Assembly (NCBI GenBank): GCA_003565625.1
Contig: PXBD01000031.1
Location: forward strand, 43,029 to 107,028
Origin: Gammaproteobacteria bacterium
GTDB taxonomy: Bacteria; Pseudomonadota; Gammaproteobacteria; Xanthomonadales; Wenzhouxiangellaceae
Direction of reading: 5' to 3'
DNA length: 64,000 nt
The translations under genes and the position numbers were made by a program. The notes beneath the pieces are model-generated. The model had not been told where the DNA came from. It ran no database searches and saw only the letters and a program-made list of their open reading frames with translations. Shown here piece after piece: positions 1-10,721 of this stretch; the stretch's first letter is position 1, and every line of letters starts with the position of its first letter.

Positions 1-133
1 GCGGCAAATCCAGCGCGCTGTCACGCCGGATGTCGCGCTCGTCGCCCCCATCGAACAGCATGGGCACAAAAATCACCGCCAGCGCGATCAGGATCGCCGC
101 CCCGACGAGTCGCTGTTTCAGCACCTTGTCCAT
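1..133 (-). CDS. dedD: DedD/SPOR-domain protein, N-terminal fragment
   Basis: Only the first 44 codons are inside the window; the gene runs off the left edge. It starts at ATG (131-133, minus strand) with MDKVLKQRLVGA, followed by one hydrophobic segment (AAILIALAVIFVPMLF), then a charged DGGDERDIRRD stretch. This is the usual start of DedD-like inner-membrane proteins, whose periplasmic SPOR domain binds denuded septal peptidoglycan; the SPOR domain itself cannot be seen here. It follows folC by 6 bases on the same strand, and folC-dedD is a known gammaproteobacterial order. The identification rests on the N-terminus and the neighbour. Confidence 0.7.
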   Translation of the reverse strand, partial: MDKVLKQRLVGAAILIALAVIFVPMLFDGGDERDIRRDSALDLP

Positions 134-139
134 TTGCAA

Positions 140-1402
140 TCACTCCCGCTGCTGGATCAATCGCATGGCCTCAGCAACAACACGAAACGAGCCGAACACC
201 ACGATGCGCGCGCAAGCATCTGCATCGGCCCGGGCCGATGCAAGCGCTCCCGCCACCGATTCTACCGTTTCAACCGCGCCCGTGACAGGCAGCTGGTGCA
301 GAATCGCGGCCACTTCTGCTGCCGGGCGCGACCGATCACCAACCAGTTCGGGCACCAGCCAACGCTCAAAGCGGTCCGCCAGGGCCTGGCCAATGGCACT
401 CACATCCTTCCCGGCAAGGGCGGTAAACACCGCCACCGTCGGTCCCGGGGCTGACGCCAGGGCCGCGGCCAGAGCGGCGGCGGCGTCCGCGTTGTGAGCC
501 ACGTCCAGCCAGATTTCCGGCGCACCGGGAATTTGCTGCAGGCGCCCGGGAAGCGCGGCGGCCTTGAGCCCGGCGGCCATGGCCGCCACCGGCACCGGCA
601 ATTGTTGGTCCAGCGCCCGCAGCGCCATGCAAGCGGTGGCGGCATTGCCGGCCTGCCAGGCACCAGCCAGGCCCGGTAGCGGCAGCGACAGGAGGTGTTG
701 GTCGATTTCAATCCGCAGGCGCATGCCATCGCGGCGCCAGCGAAAGTCCCGCCCGACCGCCTCGACCCGGGCGCCAAGGCGTTCGATTTCCTCCAGCCAG
801 CCGCGCGGCGGATCGGCTTCGCCAACGATCAGCGGTTTCCCGGGCCGGGCAATCCCTGCTTTTTCGCGCCCGATGGCCAAACGCGTAGTGCCCAGCCACT
901 CGACATGATCCAGGCCGATGGAAGAAATCACGGCGACGTCCGGATCGACCGCGTTGACCGCGTCCAGTCGCCCCCCCAGTCCGACTTCCAGCAGGATGAC
1001 CTCGGGCCGGACCGCGGCGGCCACGATCAGCGCAGCCAGGGTGACATGTTCGAAATAGGTCAGATCCAGGCCCTGTCGATGATCCTCAACCTGCTGCAGG
1101 GCATCGACCAGCGGCGCGGGCTCGACCGATTGACCGTCGATGCGAACGCGTTCGACAAAGCTCAGCAGATGGGGCGAGGTGTAGGCCACGGTGCGGTAGC
1201 CGGCAGCCCGGTAGATCGCTTCCAGCAAAGCGACCACCGAGCCCTTGCCGTTGGTGCCGCCCACGGTGACGACCGGGCAGCGGGGACGGGCATGGGGCAA
1301 ACGATCGAGCAGGGCCAGGACGCGCTCCAGCCCCAGATGGACACGGGCCTCGGGCGTGCGCTGCTCGAGCCGCGCCAGCCAGGCCTCTAGAGCGTCACTC
1401 AA
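140..1402 (-). CDS. folC: Bifunctional dihydrofolate synthase / folylpolyglutamate synthase
   Basis: FolC adds glutamate to dihydropteroate and then to tetrahydrofolates, using ATP, in the cytoplasm. The 420-residue protein has the normal family length. The Mur-ligase-type P-loop GGTNGKGSV lies near residue 48, followed by the FolC signature TSPHLLSFVERVRI near residue 75; VLLEVGLGGRLDAVN lies near residue 140 and DVAHNADA near residue 300. The start codon is TTG (1400-1402); the conserved helix ALEAWLARLE begins only three residues later, so no internal start fits. The gene lies 9 bases after accD and 6 before dedD, in one minus-strand run with the trp genes. No clear ribosome site precedes the TTG, so it may depend on translation of accD. 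Confidence 0.95.
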   Translation of the reverse strand: MSDALEAWLARLEQRTPEARVHLGLERVLALLDRLPHARPRCPVVTVGGTNGKGSVVALLEAIYRAAGYRTVAYTSPHLLSFVERVRIDGQSVEPAPLVDALQQVEDHRQGLDLTYFEHVTLAALIVAAAVRPEVILLEVGLGGRLDAVNAVDPDVAVISSIGLDHVEWLGTTRLAIGREKAGIARPGKPLIVGEADPPRGWLEEIERLGARVEAVGRDFRWRRDGMRLRIEIDQHLLSLPLPGLAGAWQAGNAATACMALRALDQQLPVPVAAMAAGLKAAALPGRLQQIPGAPEIWLDVAHNADAAAALAAALASAPGPTVAVFTALAGKDVSAIGQALADRFERWLVPELVGDRSRPAAEVAAILHQLPVTGAVETVESVAGALASARADADACARIVVFGSFRVVAEAMRLIQQRE

Positions 1403-1411
1403 GGGGCCGGG

Positions 1412-2422
1412 TCACTGGGGTTCCGGCGCGGCCGGCTCGATCTCGGCTTGCGGGTCTGGCTGCAGGTCAGGCCCTGGGTCTGGCTGCAGGTCAGGCCCTG
1501 GGTCCGGCGCCTGCTCCGGATCGGAAGGCGGATCCGGATCCAGCAACTCACCCTCCCGAACCGGTGGCGGGCGCCCACCGAGCAAAAGGCTCAGCAATCG
1601 ATGGACGCGCTGACGCAGGTCGCGCCGGTCCACGATCTGGTCGATGGCGCCCTTGGCGAGCAGGAATTCACTGCGCTGGAACCCGTCCGGCAGCTTCTCG
1701 CGCACGGTCTGCTCGATGACCCGCGGACCGGCAAAACCGATCAGAGCATTCGGCTCGGCCAGGTTGACGTCGCCCAACATGCCCAGGCTGGCCGAGACCC
1801 CACCGGTGGTAGGGTGGGTGAGGACGGAAATATAGGGCAGCCGGGCCTCGGCCATGCGCGCAAGACCAGCCGCGGTCTTGGACATCTGCAGCAGGGAAAA
1901 CAGCCCTTCTTGCATGCGTGCCCCGCCGGATGCGGAAAAACAGACCAGCGGCAGCTCGTGTTCGAGGCAGGCATTGACGCCCGTTATGAATCGCTCGCCG
2001 ACCACCGAGCCCATCGAGCCGGCCATGAAGCGGAAATCGAACGCGCAGGCGACCAGCTCCAGGTCCAGCAAACGCCCCCGCATGACCACCAGCGCGTCCT
2101 TTTCGCCGGTGGCCTTCTGGGTCGAGACCAGGCGCTCGCGGTACTTGCGCGTATCGCGGAACCGAAGCACATCGACCGGCGCCAGCGCTGCCCCGAGTTC
2201 CACGCCGCTGTCTGCGTCCAGAAAAGTCTGCAGACGCGCCCGACCCGACAACGCCATATGATGGTTGCACTTGGGGCAGACCTGCAGATTGCGCTCCAGC
2301 TCAGGCTGATACAACACCGCATCACAGGCCTTGCATTTGGTCCATAGACCATCCGGCACCTTGCGGCTGCTGCCGCCTTCGGTGCGAATGCGGCCGGGCA
2401 TCAGTTTCTGGAACCAGCTCAT
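1412..2422 (-). CDS. accD: Acetyl-CoA carboxylase carboxyltransferase subunit beta
   Basis: AccD pairs with AccA to move carboxyl groups from biotin to acetyl-CoA, the first step of fatty-acid synthesis. The start is the ATG at 2420-2422 ([12 protein letters not shown]), one base after the trpA stop; a longer reading frame upstream only overlaps trpA. The four zinc-ligand cysteines are visible (CKAC and CPKC, residues about 27-49), then the crotonase-like core with [11 protein letters not shown] and the [11 protein letters not shown] oxyanion region. The catalytic part ends near residue 290. The last 45 or so residues are an odd acidic, proline-rich tail with an 8-residue tandem repeat (PDPGPDLQ) that is not needed for the family fold. 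The protein has 336 residues against roughly 300 in E. coli. Confidence 0.96.
   Translation of the reverse strand: MSWFQKLMPGRIRTEGGSSRKVPDGLWTKCKACDAVLYQPELERNLQVCPKCNHHMALSGRARLQTFLDADSGVELGAALAPVDVLRFRDTRKYRERLVSTQKATGEKDALVVMRGRLLDLELVACAFDFRFMAGSMGSVVGERFITGVNACLEHELPLVCFSASGGARMQEGLFSLLQMSKTAAGLARMAEARLPYISVLTHPTTGGVSASLGMLGDVNLAEPNALIGFAGPRVIEQTVREKLPDGFQRSEFLLAKGAIDQIVDRRDLRQRVHRLLSLLLGGRPPPVREGELLDPDPPSDPEQAPDPGPDLQPDPGPDLQPDPQAEIEPAAPEPQ
1452..1499. repeat. Two-copy 24-base tandem repeat in the accD tail
   Basis: Two perfect 24-base copies (1452-1475 and 1476-1499) start with GGGTCTGGCTGCAGG, and a broken third copy follows. They encode PDPGPDLQ twice on the minus strand. The length is a multiple of three, so copy-number change would lengthen or shorten the AccD tail without a frameshift. 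Confidence 0.9.
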
Positions 2423-2423
2423 C

Positions 2424-3253
2424 TCAGGCGCTGACCACGCGTTCCTCGGAAGCTGCGACCGCATCCATGGCCGATCGCACCGCGCCCAGGTACTCGCGGG
2501 TGATTTCGGCGGCCTGTTCCGGGCTGTCGCAGGCATCCAGCCGATCGACCAGGGCCGAACCAATGACCACACCGTCGGCGCAGCGTGCAACCGCCGCGGC
2601 CTGTTCCGGCTCGCGGATGCCGAAACCCACCGCAACCGGTAGCTCGGTAGCCTGGCGAATCCGCTTCACGGCAGGATCAAGAGAAGCCAGGTCCAGGGTC
2701 GCGGCGCCGGTCACGCCCTTGATGGAGACGTAGTACACAAAGCCTCCAGCGAGTCGGGCAGTCCGGGCCAGGCGGCGATCCGTGGTGGTCGGGGCGACCA
2801 GAAACACCTGGTGCAAGCCCCGCCCGGCCAGCTCGGCGCGAAGCTCATCGGCCTCATCGGCCGGGCAGTCGACGATGAGGAGAGCATCCACGCCGGCCTG
2901 CGCCGCTTCCTGGGCAAAGCGGGCCACACCGCGGCGTTCGATGGGATTGGTGTAGCCCATGAGCACGATCGGGGTGTCGCAGTCCCGTTGCCGGAACTCG
3001 GCCACCATCTCCAGCACCCGATCCAGGTTCATGCCCTGATCGAGCGCGCGCGCGCACGCGTTCTGGATCACCGGGCCGTCCGCCATGACGTCGGAGAACG
3101 GCATGCCGAGCTCCAGCAGGTCCGCGCCCGCGGCCACGGCGGCATGGAGGATGGCCACCGAGGCCTCCGGGCTGGGATGACCGGCGGTGATGTAGGGAAT
3201 AAGAGCCGTGCGACCGCTGTCGGCCAGGGCCCGGAAACGTTGGTCAATGCGGT

Positions 3254-3257
<4 letters not shown>
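2424..3257 (-). CDS. trpA: Tryptophan synthase alpha subunit
   Basis: TrpA cleaves indole-3-glycerol phosphate and passes indole to TrpB through the intersubunit tunnel. The TIM-barrel protein is full length (277 residues). The catalytic glutamate lies in [10 protein letters not shown] and the catalytic aspartate in [10 protein letters not shown] (residues about 47-63); the phosphate-binding loop [10 protein letters not shown] is near residue 212. The start is TTG (3255-3257), with its TTGA shared with the trpB stop (3254-3256), so translation is probably coupled. The N-terminus that follows ([10 protein letters not shown]) matches the conserved first helix, which supports this start. It stops one base before accD. 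Confidence 0.96.
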
Positions 3258-4469
<1,212 letters not shown>

Positions 4470-4477
<8 letters not shown>

Positions 4478-5075
4478 GTCTGACCGCCTTGATGAATTCC
4501 TGCATTTGCTTATGATCCTTGATTCCGGCCGCAATCTCCACCCCGCTGGACACATCCACGGCATCGGGACAAAGCCGTCGGCATGCCTCGGCCACGTTCT
4601 GCGGGGCCAGTCCGCCAGCCAGAATCCAGGGCCTGTCCAGTGGTGGCACCCGATCCCAGTCAAATACCTTCCCAGACCCGCCCAGCTTGCCTTCACCGTG
4701 TGAATCAAGCAACAAGGCATCGGCCTGGCGGTAGCGTTTCCAGTCCGGCAGCGCGTCACCGCCCATCGCCAGGGCCTTGATCCAGGGTCGGCCGAACTGG
4801 CGACAGTAATCTGGCTCTTCGTCGCCGTGAAACTGCAGACAGTCCAGCGCCACCTCGGCCAGCACTTGAGCGACTTGGTCGGCAGCGGCATCCACGAACA
4901 AACCCACCCTGGTCACGAATGGCGGCAAGGCACGGCAGATACGGTCCGCCTGCTCGATCGTTACCGCGCGCGAACTGGCGCGGACAAAGACCAGGCCGAT
5001 CGCGTCTGCGCCGGCCGCAGCAGCGGCTTGCGCGTCCTCTCGCCGGGTGATACCGCAAATCTTGATTCGAATCAT
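4470..5075 (-). CDS. trpF: Phosphoribosylanthranilate isomerase
   Basis: TrpF performs the Amadori rearrangement of phosphoribosylanthranilate in tryptophan synthesis. The 201-residue TIM barrel begins with the signature [13 protein letters not shown], which contains the catalytic cysteine at residue 7. The catalytic aspartate is in GLFVDA near residue 97, LQFHGDE follows, and the phosphate-binding end [12 protein letters not shown] is near residue 150. It is the first of the three trp genes, 13 bases after truA, and it overlaps trpB by 8 bases. It is a stand-alone enzyme here, not fused to TrpC. Confidence 0.96.
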
Positions 5076-5088
5076 GAGGGCCTACATT

Positions 5089-5865
5089 CTACGGAAAACC
5101 GACTTCGATGCCGGTCGGCAGTTCCGGAAAATCGGGGTAGGCGGGAGCGAGGAAATACAAGCCCTCGGCCGGCGCCGTGACCGCTGCGGCTGAACGACCT
5201 CGCTGGGCCAGCAGCTCGCTGATCCACTGCGGTGGTTTCTGCCCCTGGCCCACGGCAATCAACGCACCGGCCAGGTTGCGCACCATGTGATACACAAACG
5301 CATTGGCTTCGATCTCGAACCGGATTTCGTGACCCTGGCGAGCCACGCTGGCGGAATACACCGTCCGCACCGGCGAGCGTGCCTGGCACCCGGCCGCCCG
5401 GAAACTGGAAAAATCCTGCTCTCCGAGCAGACGCTGGGCTGCTGCGTGCATTAACGCGGCATCGAGCGGCCGCCGCACCCAGGCCACGCGGCCGCGCTCG
5501 ATGGCGGGGCGGACCCAGCGGTTGAGAATGCGATATCGATAAGCCCGTCTGCGGGCCGAAAAACGCGCGTGGAACTGTTCCGGCACCGGCCGAACCCAAA
5601 GGACCGTGATGCCCGCCCGCAAGACGGTATTGGCGCCCAGCACCCAGCTGCGCTCGGAGCGCTGAGCGTGGGTTTCGAAGTGCACCACCTGGCAGCGGGC
5701 ATGCACGCCGGTGTCGGTGCGCCCGGCACAGTGAACCTGCAGCGAATGATCAGCGACCCGGCCCAGCGCCTCTTCCAGACATTCCTGCACCGTCGGCGCC
5801 TGACGCTGGCGTTGCCAGCCGTAAAAACCACTGCCGTCGTATTCCACTCCGGCAGCCAGACGCAT
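5089..5865 (-). CDS. truA: tRNA pseudouridine(38-40) synthase
   Basis: TruA converts uridines 38-40 in the anticodon arm of many tRNAs to pseudouridine. The 258-residue protein begins with the family signature GVEYDGSGFYGWQRQ, and the catalytic aspartate sits in GRTDTGVHA near residue 52. Later motifs DFSSFRAAGCQARSPVRT and NAFVYHMVRNLAGALIAVG are also characteristic. It starts with ATG, 4 bases after the fimV stop and 13 before trpF. The order fimV-truA-trpF is found in pseudomonads. Confidence 0.96.
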   Translation of the reverse strand: MRLAAGVEYDGSGFYGWQRQRQAPTVQECLEEALGRVADHSLQVHCAGRTDTGVHARCQVVHFETHAQRSERSWVLGANTVLRAGITVLWVRPVPEQFHARFSARRRAYRYRILNRWVRPAIERGRVAWVRRPLDAALMHAAAQRLLGEQDFSSFRAAGCQARSPVRTVYSASVARQGHEIRFEIEANAFVYHMVRNLAGALIAVGQGQKPPQWISELLAQRGRSAAAVTAPAEGLYFLAPAYPDFPELPTGIEVGFP

Positions 5866-5869
5866 GGAT

Positions 5870-8353
5870 TCAGGCCAGCCGATCGATCAGCTTCTGGGCC
5901 TGCTCGCGCTGTGCATCGGAACCATCGGCCAGGATTTCCTCGAGCAGCGTGCGCGCAGAGTCCGGATCCTCCATGGAGATATAGGCCCGGGCCAGGTCGA
6001 GCTTGACCTCCGCATCCTCGTCGCTGAGCGCGGCCTCCTCGGCCTTGGCTGGTTCCTCTACCTCGTCGGTAGCGGTTGATTCGGCCGGCAGGGATGCATC
6101 CAGTTCCGGCGTGGACGGCTCATCCGCGCTTACCTCAAGGCCGTCTGAGTCTTCTGGGCCCTCAGGAGCCGCACCGTCGTCGGCCGAGTCCTCCATTTCG
6201 AACGACTCCAGGAAAGCATCCAGGCTCCGTTCATCGTCGAGCCCTTCCTCGTTTTGGCCGGCGTTTTCATCAGCGTTTTGGCCGGCGTTTTCATCAGCGG
6301 AAAACGTTGGCGATTCAGTCTCCGCGGCTGAGGGTGAGGCCGAATCCGGGTCTGCCTCAGTGGCGTCCAGCGCATCCTGCCCGTCGGTTTTTTCGTCAAA
6401 GCCGTCGAGGTCGAAATCCAGGGTCAGGGGCTCATGGTCCTCGACCGGCCGCTCGGACTCTGCACCCGAATCACCCGCCTCGTCCTCGGAGAACAATGCA
6501 TTCAGATCGTCATCCTCGAGGGTAAGACCAGAGCTTTGCGGTGCTTTCGGGCCCGGTTCAGTCTCGTCGCGTTCGTCGGGATCGAGCCGGTTGGACAAGC
6601 GCGCCAGATCAAGAGCTTCCTCCTCATCAGGCTCGGACGCCTCCATATCGAATACTGGCTCGTCCGGCGCTTTCTGTTCAGGCTCTTCTGACCGCCCCAG
6701 TATGCCGGCCAGCGCGGCCGATTCGACCCCGGAGTCCGATTTCGGCGGATCGGCGGCGGCCTCTTCCTCGGACCAGGCCGGCTCTGGCTCAGGCATCGGC
6801 GCCGCGACGGGCCGGGCCGGCGACGGCGCCGGTTGCGTCGGTACCGGAGGCGGCTCGGAAGCCGGCTCCTGTTCTGCGCTCAGCGCCGCCCGGCGACGGC
6901 GCAGGACCATCGCGACCAGCAGCACAACGAACACGGCGGCCAGCGCAGCGGCCAGATGCCACATCCAGCGCTCGAGGAAGGTCTGCGGCGCTTCGGTCGG
7001 CTGCTCGGCAGGTGCGGGTTCCGCCTGCGGCGGGTCGGCCAGGGCGGCTTCCCGAGCCGCGATCTGCTCGGCTTCACGGGCCTGGCGGGCCTGACGCAAC
7101 TGCTGTTCGAATAGCGCCAGATCCTCGCTGGCAACCATCAGGCCACCGGCGTCGGCCGACTCGATCGCCTGGCGTATGCGTTCTGCCAACGCTTCGGTTG
7201 TGGCCGTCTCCAGCCCTTCGGCGGCCATGGCACTCTCGATTTCCTGCAAACGACCAGCCAGACGCTCGCGCTCTGCGCCCAGCGCCGCTGCCTCGGCGAC
7301 AATGTCTTCGTCCGGCGGGGTCAGTTCCAGTCGCGGCATGGATTCCACATCCACCCCCGGTTCAGACTCCGCGCTTTCAGTCACCGCGGGCTCTTCTTCC
7401 ACCATCGGCGCAACATCACCAGGTTCGGCTTCCGCGGCCTCCGTCTCGGCTTGGGCCGGTGCCTCGGGCTCAGGCTCCAGCGCTGGCGCTGGTTCATCAA
7501 TCTCTGGCGGCGGCGGAGCCGCACGCCCGGCCCGCCAGGCGTCGGTCTGGGCCTGCATTCTGCGCGCAGCCTCGGATGCCGGGATGGCGCGCGCCGCAGC
7601 GGCCTCCGGCATAGCCAGGCGCGCACCCTGACGCAGACGGTTGACATTGGCATTCATGAACGCATCCGGGTTGCGCTCGAAAATGGCCAGCATGGCCTGG
7701 TTCATGGTCAGTTCGGGGTCCGGGCGCCAGTCGGCAGCGATGGCCCACAGCGTCTGCCCACGCTGTACCACCATCGCCGCCGCAGGGTAACGCTCCGGCA
7801 TCGGTTCCGGTCGGGCCGGGCTGGCCGGTTCAGTCTCCGGGACGACCGACGGGGCCGGTTCCGGCGGTCGCGCGGGCTCGGTCGGGATCGACGGGGCCGG
7901 CTCTTCGCGACGCCGAATGGTCGGGGCTACCGGCACCGCCGGCGGGTCGAGGAACATGGTGTACTCACGCAGCATGCGGCCGCTGGACCAGCGCACGTTG
8001 ACCAGCACCTGGACAAAGGGATCAGCGACCGGTCGTTGCGATCGCAGGCGCAGCACGGGCGGGTCGAGGCTGTCGTCTACAACGAGGCTGAGCCCCAGTG
8101 CCAGCGCCTCGGTGGGCACACCCAGGCGGGCATGATCTTCGGCCGAAGCAACCGAGGCCTCGAGACTGTCAAGCGCCGACGGACTGGGTTGCAGCAGCGA
8201 AATCCGTGCCTCCAAGGTCTGTCCCAGGAACGAATCCACCCTCGCCTCACCAAGCCCCAGACCAGCCCATCCCGACGGACTCAAGGCCAGCAGGATCGCC
8301 ACCAGAACGACCGGCCATGCCGGAGTCTTGCATCGTGCGGCGACTTGTTTCAT
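5870..8353 (-). CDS. fimV: FimV/HubP-type polar landmark protein
   Basis: FimV/HubP proteins mark the cell pole and are needed for type IV pilus function in relatives. The ATG at 8351-8353 gives 827 residues with a Sec signal peptide (residues 1-30, ending GWA). The FimV N-terminal domain follows (ARVDSFLGQTLEARISLL), then a LysM-like region near 195-265 (QRGQTLWAIAADW). Next come a proline/glutamate-rich stretch and coiled coil, one membrane helix near 460-485, and a long, very acidic cytoplasmic region. The C-terminal TPR-like FimV domain is near 780-827 (VKLDLARAYISMEDPDSA). The acidic region carries the repeat DENAGQNA. The acidic part is poorly conserved in the family, so identity rests on the two ends. 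Confidence 0.9.
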   Translation of the reverse strand: MKQVAARCKTPAWPVVLVAILLALSPSGWAGLGLGEARVDSFLGQTLEARISLLQPSPSALDSLEASVASAEDHARLGVPTEALALGLSLVVDDSLDPPVLRLRSQRPVADPFVQVLVNVRWSSGRMLREYTMFLDPPAVPVAPTIRRREEPAPSIPTEPARPPEPAPSVVPETEPASPARPEPMPERYPAAAMVVQRGQTLWAIAADWRPDPELTMNQAMLAIFERNPDAFMNANVNRLRQGARLAMPEAAAARAIPASEAARRMQAQTDAWRAGRAAPPPPEIDEPAPALEPEPEAPAQAETEAAEAEPGDVAPMVEEEPAVTESAESEPGVDVESMPRLELTPPDEDIVAEAAALGAERERLAGRLQEIESAMAAEGLETATTEALAERIRQAIESADAGGLMVASEDLALFEQQLRQARQAREAEQIAAREAALADPPQAEPAPAEQPTEAPQTFLERWMWHLAAALAAVFVVLLVAMVLRRRRAALSAEQEPASEPPPVPTQPAPSPARPVAAPMPEPEPAWSEEEAAADPPKSDSGVESAALAGILGRSEEPEQKAPDEPVFDMEASEPDEEEALDLARLSNRLDPDERDETEPGPKAPQSSGLTLEDDDLNALFSEDEAGDSGAESERPVEDHEPLTLDFDLDGFDEKTDGQDALDATEADPDSASPSAAETESPTFSADENAGQNADENAGQNEEGLDDERSLDAFLESFEMEDSADDGAAPEGPEDSDGLEVSADEPSTPELDASLPAESTATDEVEEPAKAEEAALSDEDAEVKLDLARAYISMEDPDSARTLLEEILADGSDAQREQAQKLIDRLA
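6250..6297. repeat. Two-copy 24-base tandem repeat in fimV
   Basis: Two perfect adjacent copies (6250-6273 and 6274-6297) start with CGTTTTGGCCGGCG. They encode an 8-residue unit (DENAGQNA) in the acidic cytoplasmic part of FimV and keep the reading frame. The unit length is the same as the unrelated repeat in accD. Confidence 0.88.
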
Positions 8354-8396
8354 TTTCTGATCACCCTGTCGGACAGCCCCTTGAGCATACCGTGCG

Positions 8397-8405
8397 AGTA
8401 TAGCA
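8397..8405 (-). promoter_or_regulatory. Candidate extended -10 promoter of fimV
   Basis: On the minus strand the sequence reads TGCTATACT, an extended -10 element, about 44 bases before the fimV start codon. No good -35 box is placed 17 bases upstream, as is common for extended -10 promoters. It lies in the 133-base gap between asd and fimV. The call comes from sequence reading only. Confidence 0.4.
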
Positions 8406-8486
8406 ATCCCGGCACTCAAGACTCATGCCCGGTTTCAACATCTTTCCGAAGGGCCAAAAGACTGGATCCGGAAGTGCCGCGACAGG

Positions 8487-9515
8487 CTACTGGCCAAGGC
8501 CCCTGGCGGCCAGGTATTCGGCGATCTGAACGGCATTGAGTGCCGCCCCCTTGCGCACGTTATCGGCCACCACCCACAGATCCAGACCCTGCGGATGCGA
8601 CAGGTCACGCCGGATTCTGCCGACGAATACACCGTCCTTGCCGGCCGCGTGGGTCAGCGGCGTGACGCGCTCGGGCGCATCAGCCAGCACGACACCGGGG
8701 GCATCAGCGAGCACCTGGCGAACTTCATCAAGTTCGAACGGCTGATCCGTTTCCAGGTGCACGGCTTCGCCATGGCCCATGAAAACCGGCACCCGAACCG
8801 CGGTGGCGTTGACCGCGATGTCTTCATCGCCGAAAATCTTGCGCGTTTCGCGGTGCATCTTCATTTCTTCCCTGGTGTAGCCGTTGTCTTCAAGGACGTC
8901 GATTTCGGCGATGATATTAAAAGCGATCGGGGCCTTGAACACCTTGGGCTCGGGCTCGCGGAAATTGAAGCGGTCTGCGCTCTGGCGACCGAGCTCCTCC
9001 ATGGCACTCTTGCCGGCACCGGAGACCGACTGGTAGGTCGCCACGTTGATGCGGCGAATACCCCAGCGCCGGTAAATCGGCGCAATCGCCACCAGCATCT
9101 GGATGGTTGAGCAGTTGGGATTGGCAATGATGCCGCCGCCCTGGAAATCATCCAGGATGGCGCCGTTGACTTCCGGCACCACCAGCGGCACGGCCGGAGC
9201 CAGGCGAAAATGGGACGTATTGTCAATCACGACACAGCCGGCTTCGGCCGCGCGCGGGGCGTGTTCGGCCGAAACCGAGCCGCCGGCCGAAAACAAGGCG
9301 AAGTCGCAGCCGGAAAAATCAAACTCTGCCAGGTCGTCAACGACCAGCGACCGGCGCCCGAAACTGACTTCACGCCCGACCGAACGCGCGCTGGCCAGTG
9401 CCACGACCTCGGCCGCCGGAAATTTGCGCTCGGCCAGAATATCGAGCATCGCTTCGCCGACGGCGCCGGTGGCACCGACCACGGCAACACGGTAAGCGTC
9501 TTTGCGGGTTGTCAT
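8487..9515 (-). CDS. asd: Aspartate-semialdehyde dehydrogenase
   Basis: Asd reduces aspartyl phosphate to aspartate semialdehyde with NADPH, feeding lysine, diaminopimelate, threonine and methionine synthesis. The 342-residue protein opens with the dinucleotide loop VAVVGATGAVGEAML. The active-site cysteine is in ANPNCSTIQ near residue 133, and the catalytic histidine lies in MKMHRETRKI near residue 240. SAGGSVSAEHAP and VPEVNG are also family motifs. The start is ATG. asd next to fimV and truA is a conserved pseudomonad order; here leuB is not adjacent and aroC lies upstream instead. Confidence 0.96.
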   Translation of the reverse strand: MTTRKDAYRVAVVGATGAVGEAMLDILAERKFPAAEVVALASARSVGREVSFGRRSLVVDDLAEFDFSGCDFALFSAGGSVSAEHAPRAAEAGCVVIDNTSHFRLAPAVPLVVPEVNGAILDDFQGGGIIANPNCSTIQMLVAIAPIYRRWGIRRINVATYQSVSGAGKSAMEELGRQSADRFNFREPEPKVFKAPIAFNIIAEIDVLEDNGYTREEMKMHRETRKIFGDEDIAVNATAVRVPVFMGHGEAVHLETDQPFELDEVRQVLADAPGVVLADAPERVTPLTHAAGKDGVFVGRIRRDLSHPQGLDLWVVADNVRKGAALNAVQIAEYLAARGLGQ

Positions 9516-9544
9516 GAATGGACCTCAAATGAACTTCTGATGTA

Positions 9545-9580
9545 AGGAAGAACCGCAGAGTAACGCAGATGAAGGCCAAT
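9545..9580 (+). repeat. Degenerate CGCAGA-type repeat between asd and aroC
   Basis: The stretch contains GAACCGCAGAGTAACGCAGA followed by TGAAGGCC, two imperfect units of about 10-11 bases. The same motif recurs on the other side of aroC. It is non-coding and of unknown origin. Confidence 0.5.
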
Positions 9581-9612
9581 TGTTCGCTCAGGCGCGGTCC
9601 GGCCGTGCCCGA

Positions 9613-10704
9613 TCAGGTTGGGATGCGCGGCTCTTGCGCTGCCACGTCGCCGCACTGGGCCCGATGCAGCAGGTAATGATCCATCAGCGTGAGCGCCAGC
9701 ATGGCCTCGACGATCGGAATGGCGCGGATTCCTACGCACGGATCATGCCGTCCGGTGGTGATGATCTCGGCCGGTTCGCCTTCGGTATTCACAGTCCGGC
9801 CCGGCAGTCGCAGCGAGGACGTCGGCTTGAAAGCCACCGCCACCTCGACCGGCTGCCCGGTCGCAATACCGCCCAGCACCCCACCGGCGTGATTGGACAG
9901 AAAACCATCAGGCGTGATCTCATCGCGATGTTCGGTACCCAACTGCGAAACCGAGTCAAAGCCCGCGCCGATCTCTACCCCCTTGACCGCGTTGATGCTC
10001 ATCATGGCCGCGGCCAGGTCGCCGTCGAGCTTGGCATAAACCGGGGCACCAAGCCCAATCGGCACGCCGGTGGCACGGGCCTTGACCAGCGCTCCAACCG
10101 AATCACCGGACTTCCACAGGCGCTTCATGTAGTCCTCCAGCTCCGGCACACGATCGGCATCCGGGCAGAAAAACGGGTTGGTGTTGATGACCGCGGGATC
10201 GAATCGGGCATCGCAGACCTCCTCACCGATCTGGGCCAGCCAGCCGGTGATCTCCACCCCCAGGTGGCTTTTTAGCCACCTGCGCGCCAGCGCCGCGGCG
10301 GCCACGCGCATGGCGGTCTCACGAGCCGAGGATCGACCGCCACCGCGGTAGTCGCGAATCCCGTACTTGTGGTGATAGGTGTAGTCGGCATGACCGGGGC
10401 GGAACTGCGCGGCGATCTTCGAGTAATCCTTCGAGCGGGCATCGGTGTTGTAGATCACCAGCGCAATCGGGGTGCCGGTGGTCTTGCCCTCGAACATTCC
10501 GGACAGGATCTGGACCTCTTCTTCCTCGCGCCGCTGCGAGGTCCAGCGGCTTTGGCCAGTCGCGCGGCGCATCAGTTCGGCGCGAATTTCCTCGGGCGTG
10601 ATTTCCAGGCCCGGCGGGAAACCGTCGATCACGCAGCCGATCGCCGGGCCGTGGCTTTCGCCGAAAGTGGTCACGCACAGGACTCGGCCGAATGTGTTGC
10701 TCAT
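9613..10704 (-). CDS. aroC: Chorismate synthase
   Basis: AroC makes chorismate from EPSP using reduced FMN, the branch point to aromatic amino acids, folate and quinones. The ATG at 10702-10704 gives a 363-residue protein starting [19 protein letters not shown], the classical N-terminal signature; the longer upstream frame comes from the repeat region. [20 protein letters not shown] near residue 106 is the second chorismate synthase signature. VAFKPTSSL and HDPCVGIRA near the C-terminus are also conserved. Repeat-like intergenic DNA lies on both sides. Confidence 0.97.
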   Translation of the reverse strand: MSNTFGRVLCVTTFGESHGPAIGCVIDGFPPGLEITPEEIRAELMRRATGQSRWTSQRREEEEVQILSGMFEGKTTGTPIALVIYNTDARSKDYSKIAAQFRPGHADYTYHHKYGIRDYRGGGRSSARETAMRVAAAALARRWLKSHLGVEITGWLAQIGEEVCDARFDPAVINTNPFFCPDADRVPELEDYMKRLWKSGDSVGALVKARATGVPIGLGAPVYAKLDGDLAAAMMSINAVKGVEIGAGFDSVSQLGTEHRDEITPDGFLSNHAGGVLGGIATGQPVEVAVAFKPTSSLRLPGRTVNTEGEPAEIITTGRHDPCVGIRAIPIVEAMLALTLMDHYLLHRAQCGDVAAQEPRIPT

Positions 10705-10721
10705 GCTTTGGGCTCGGTAAA

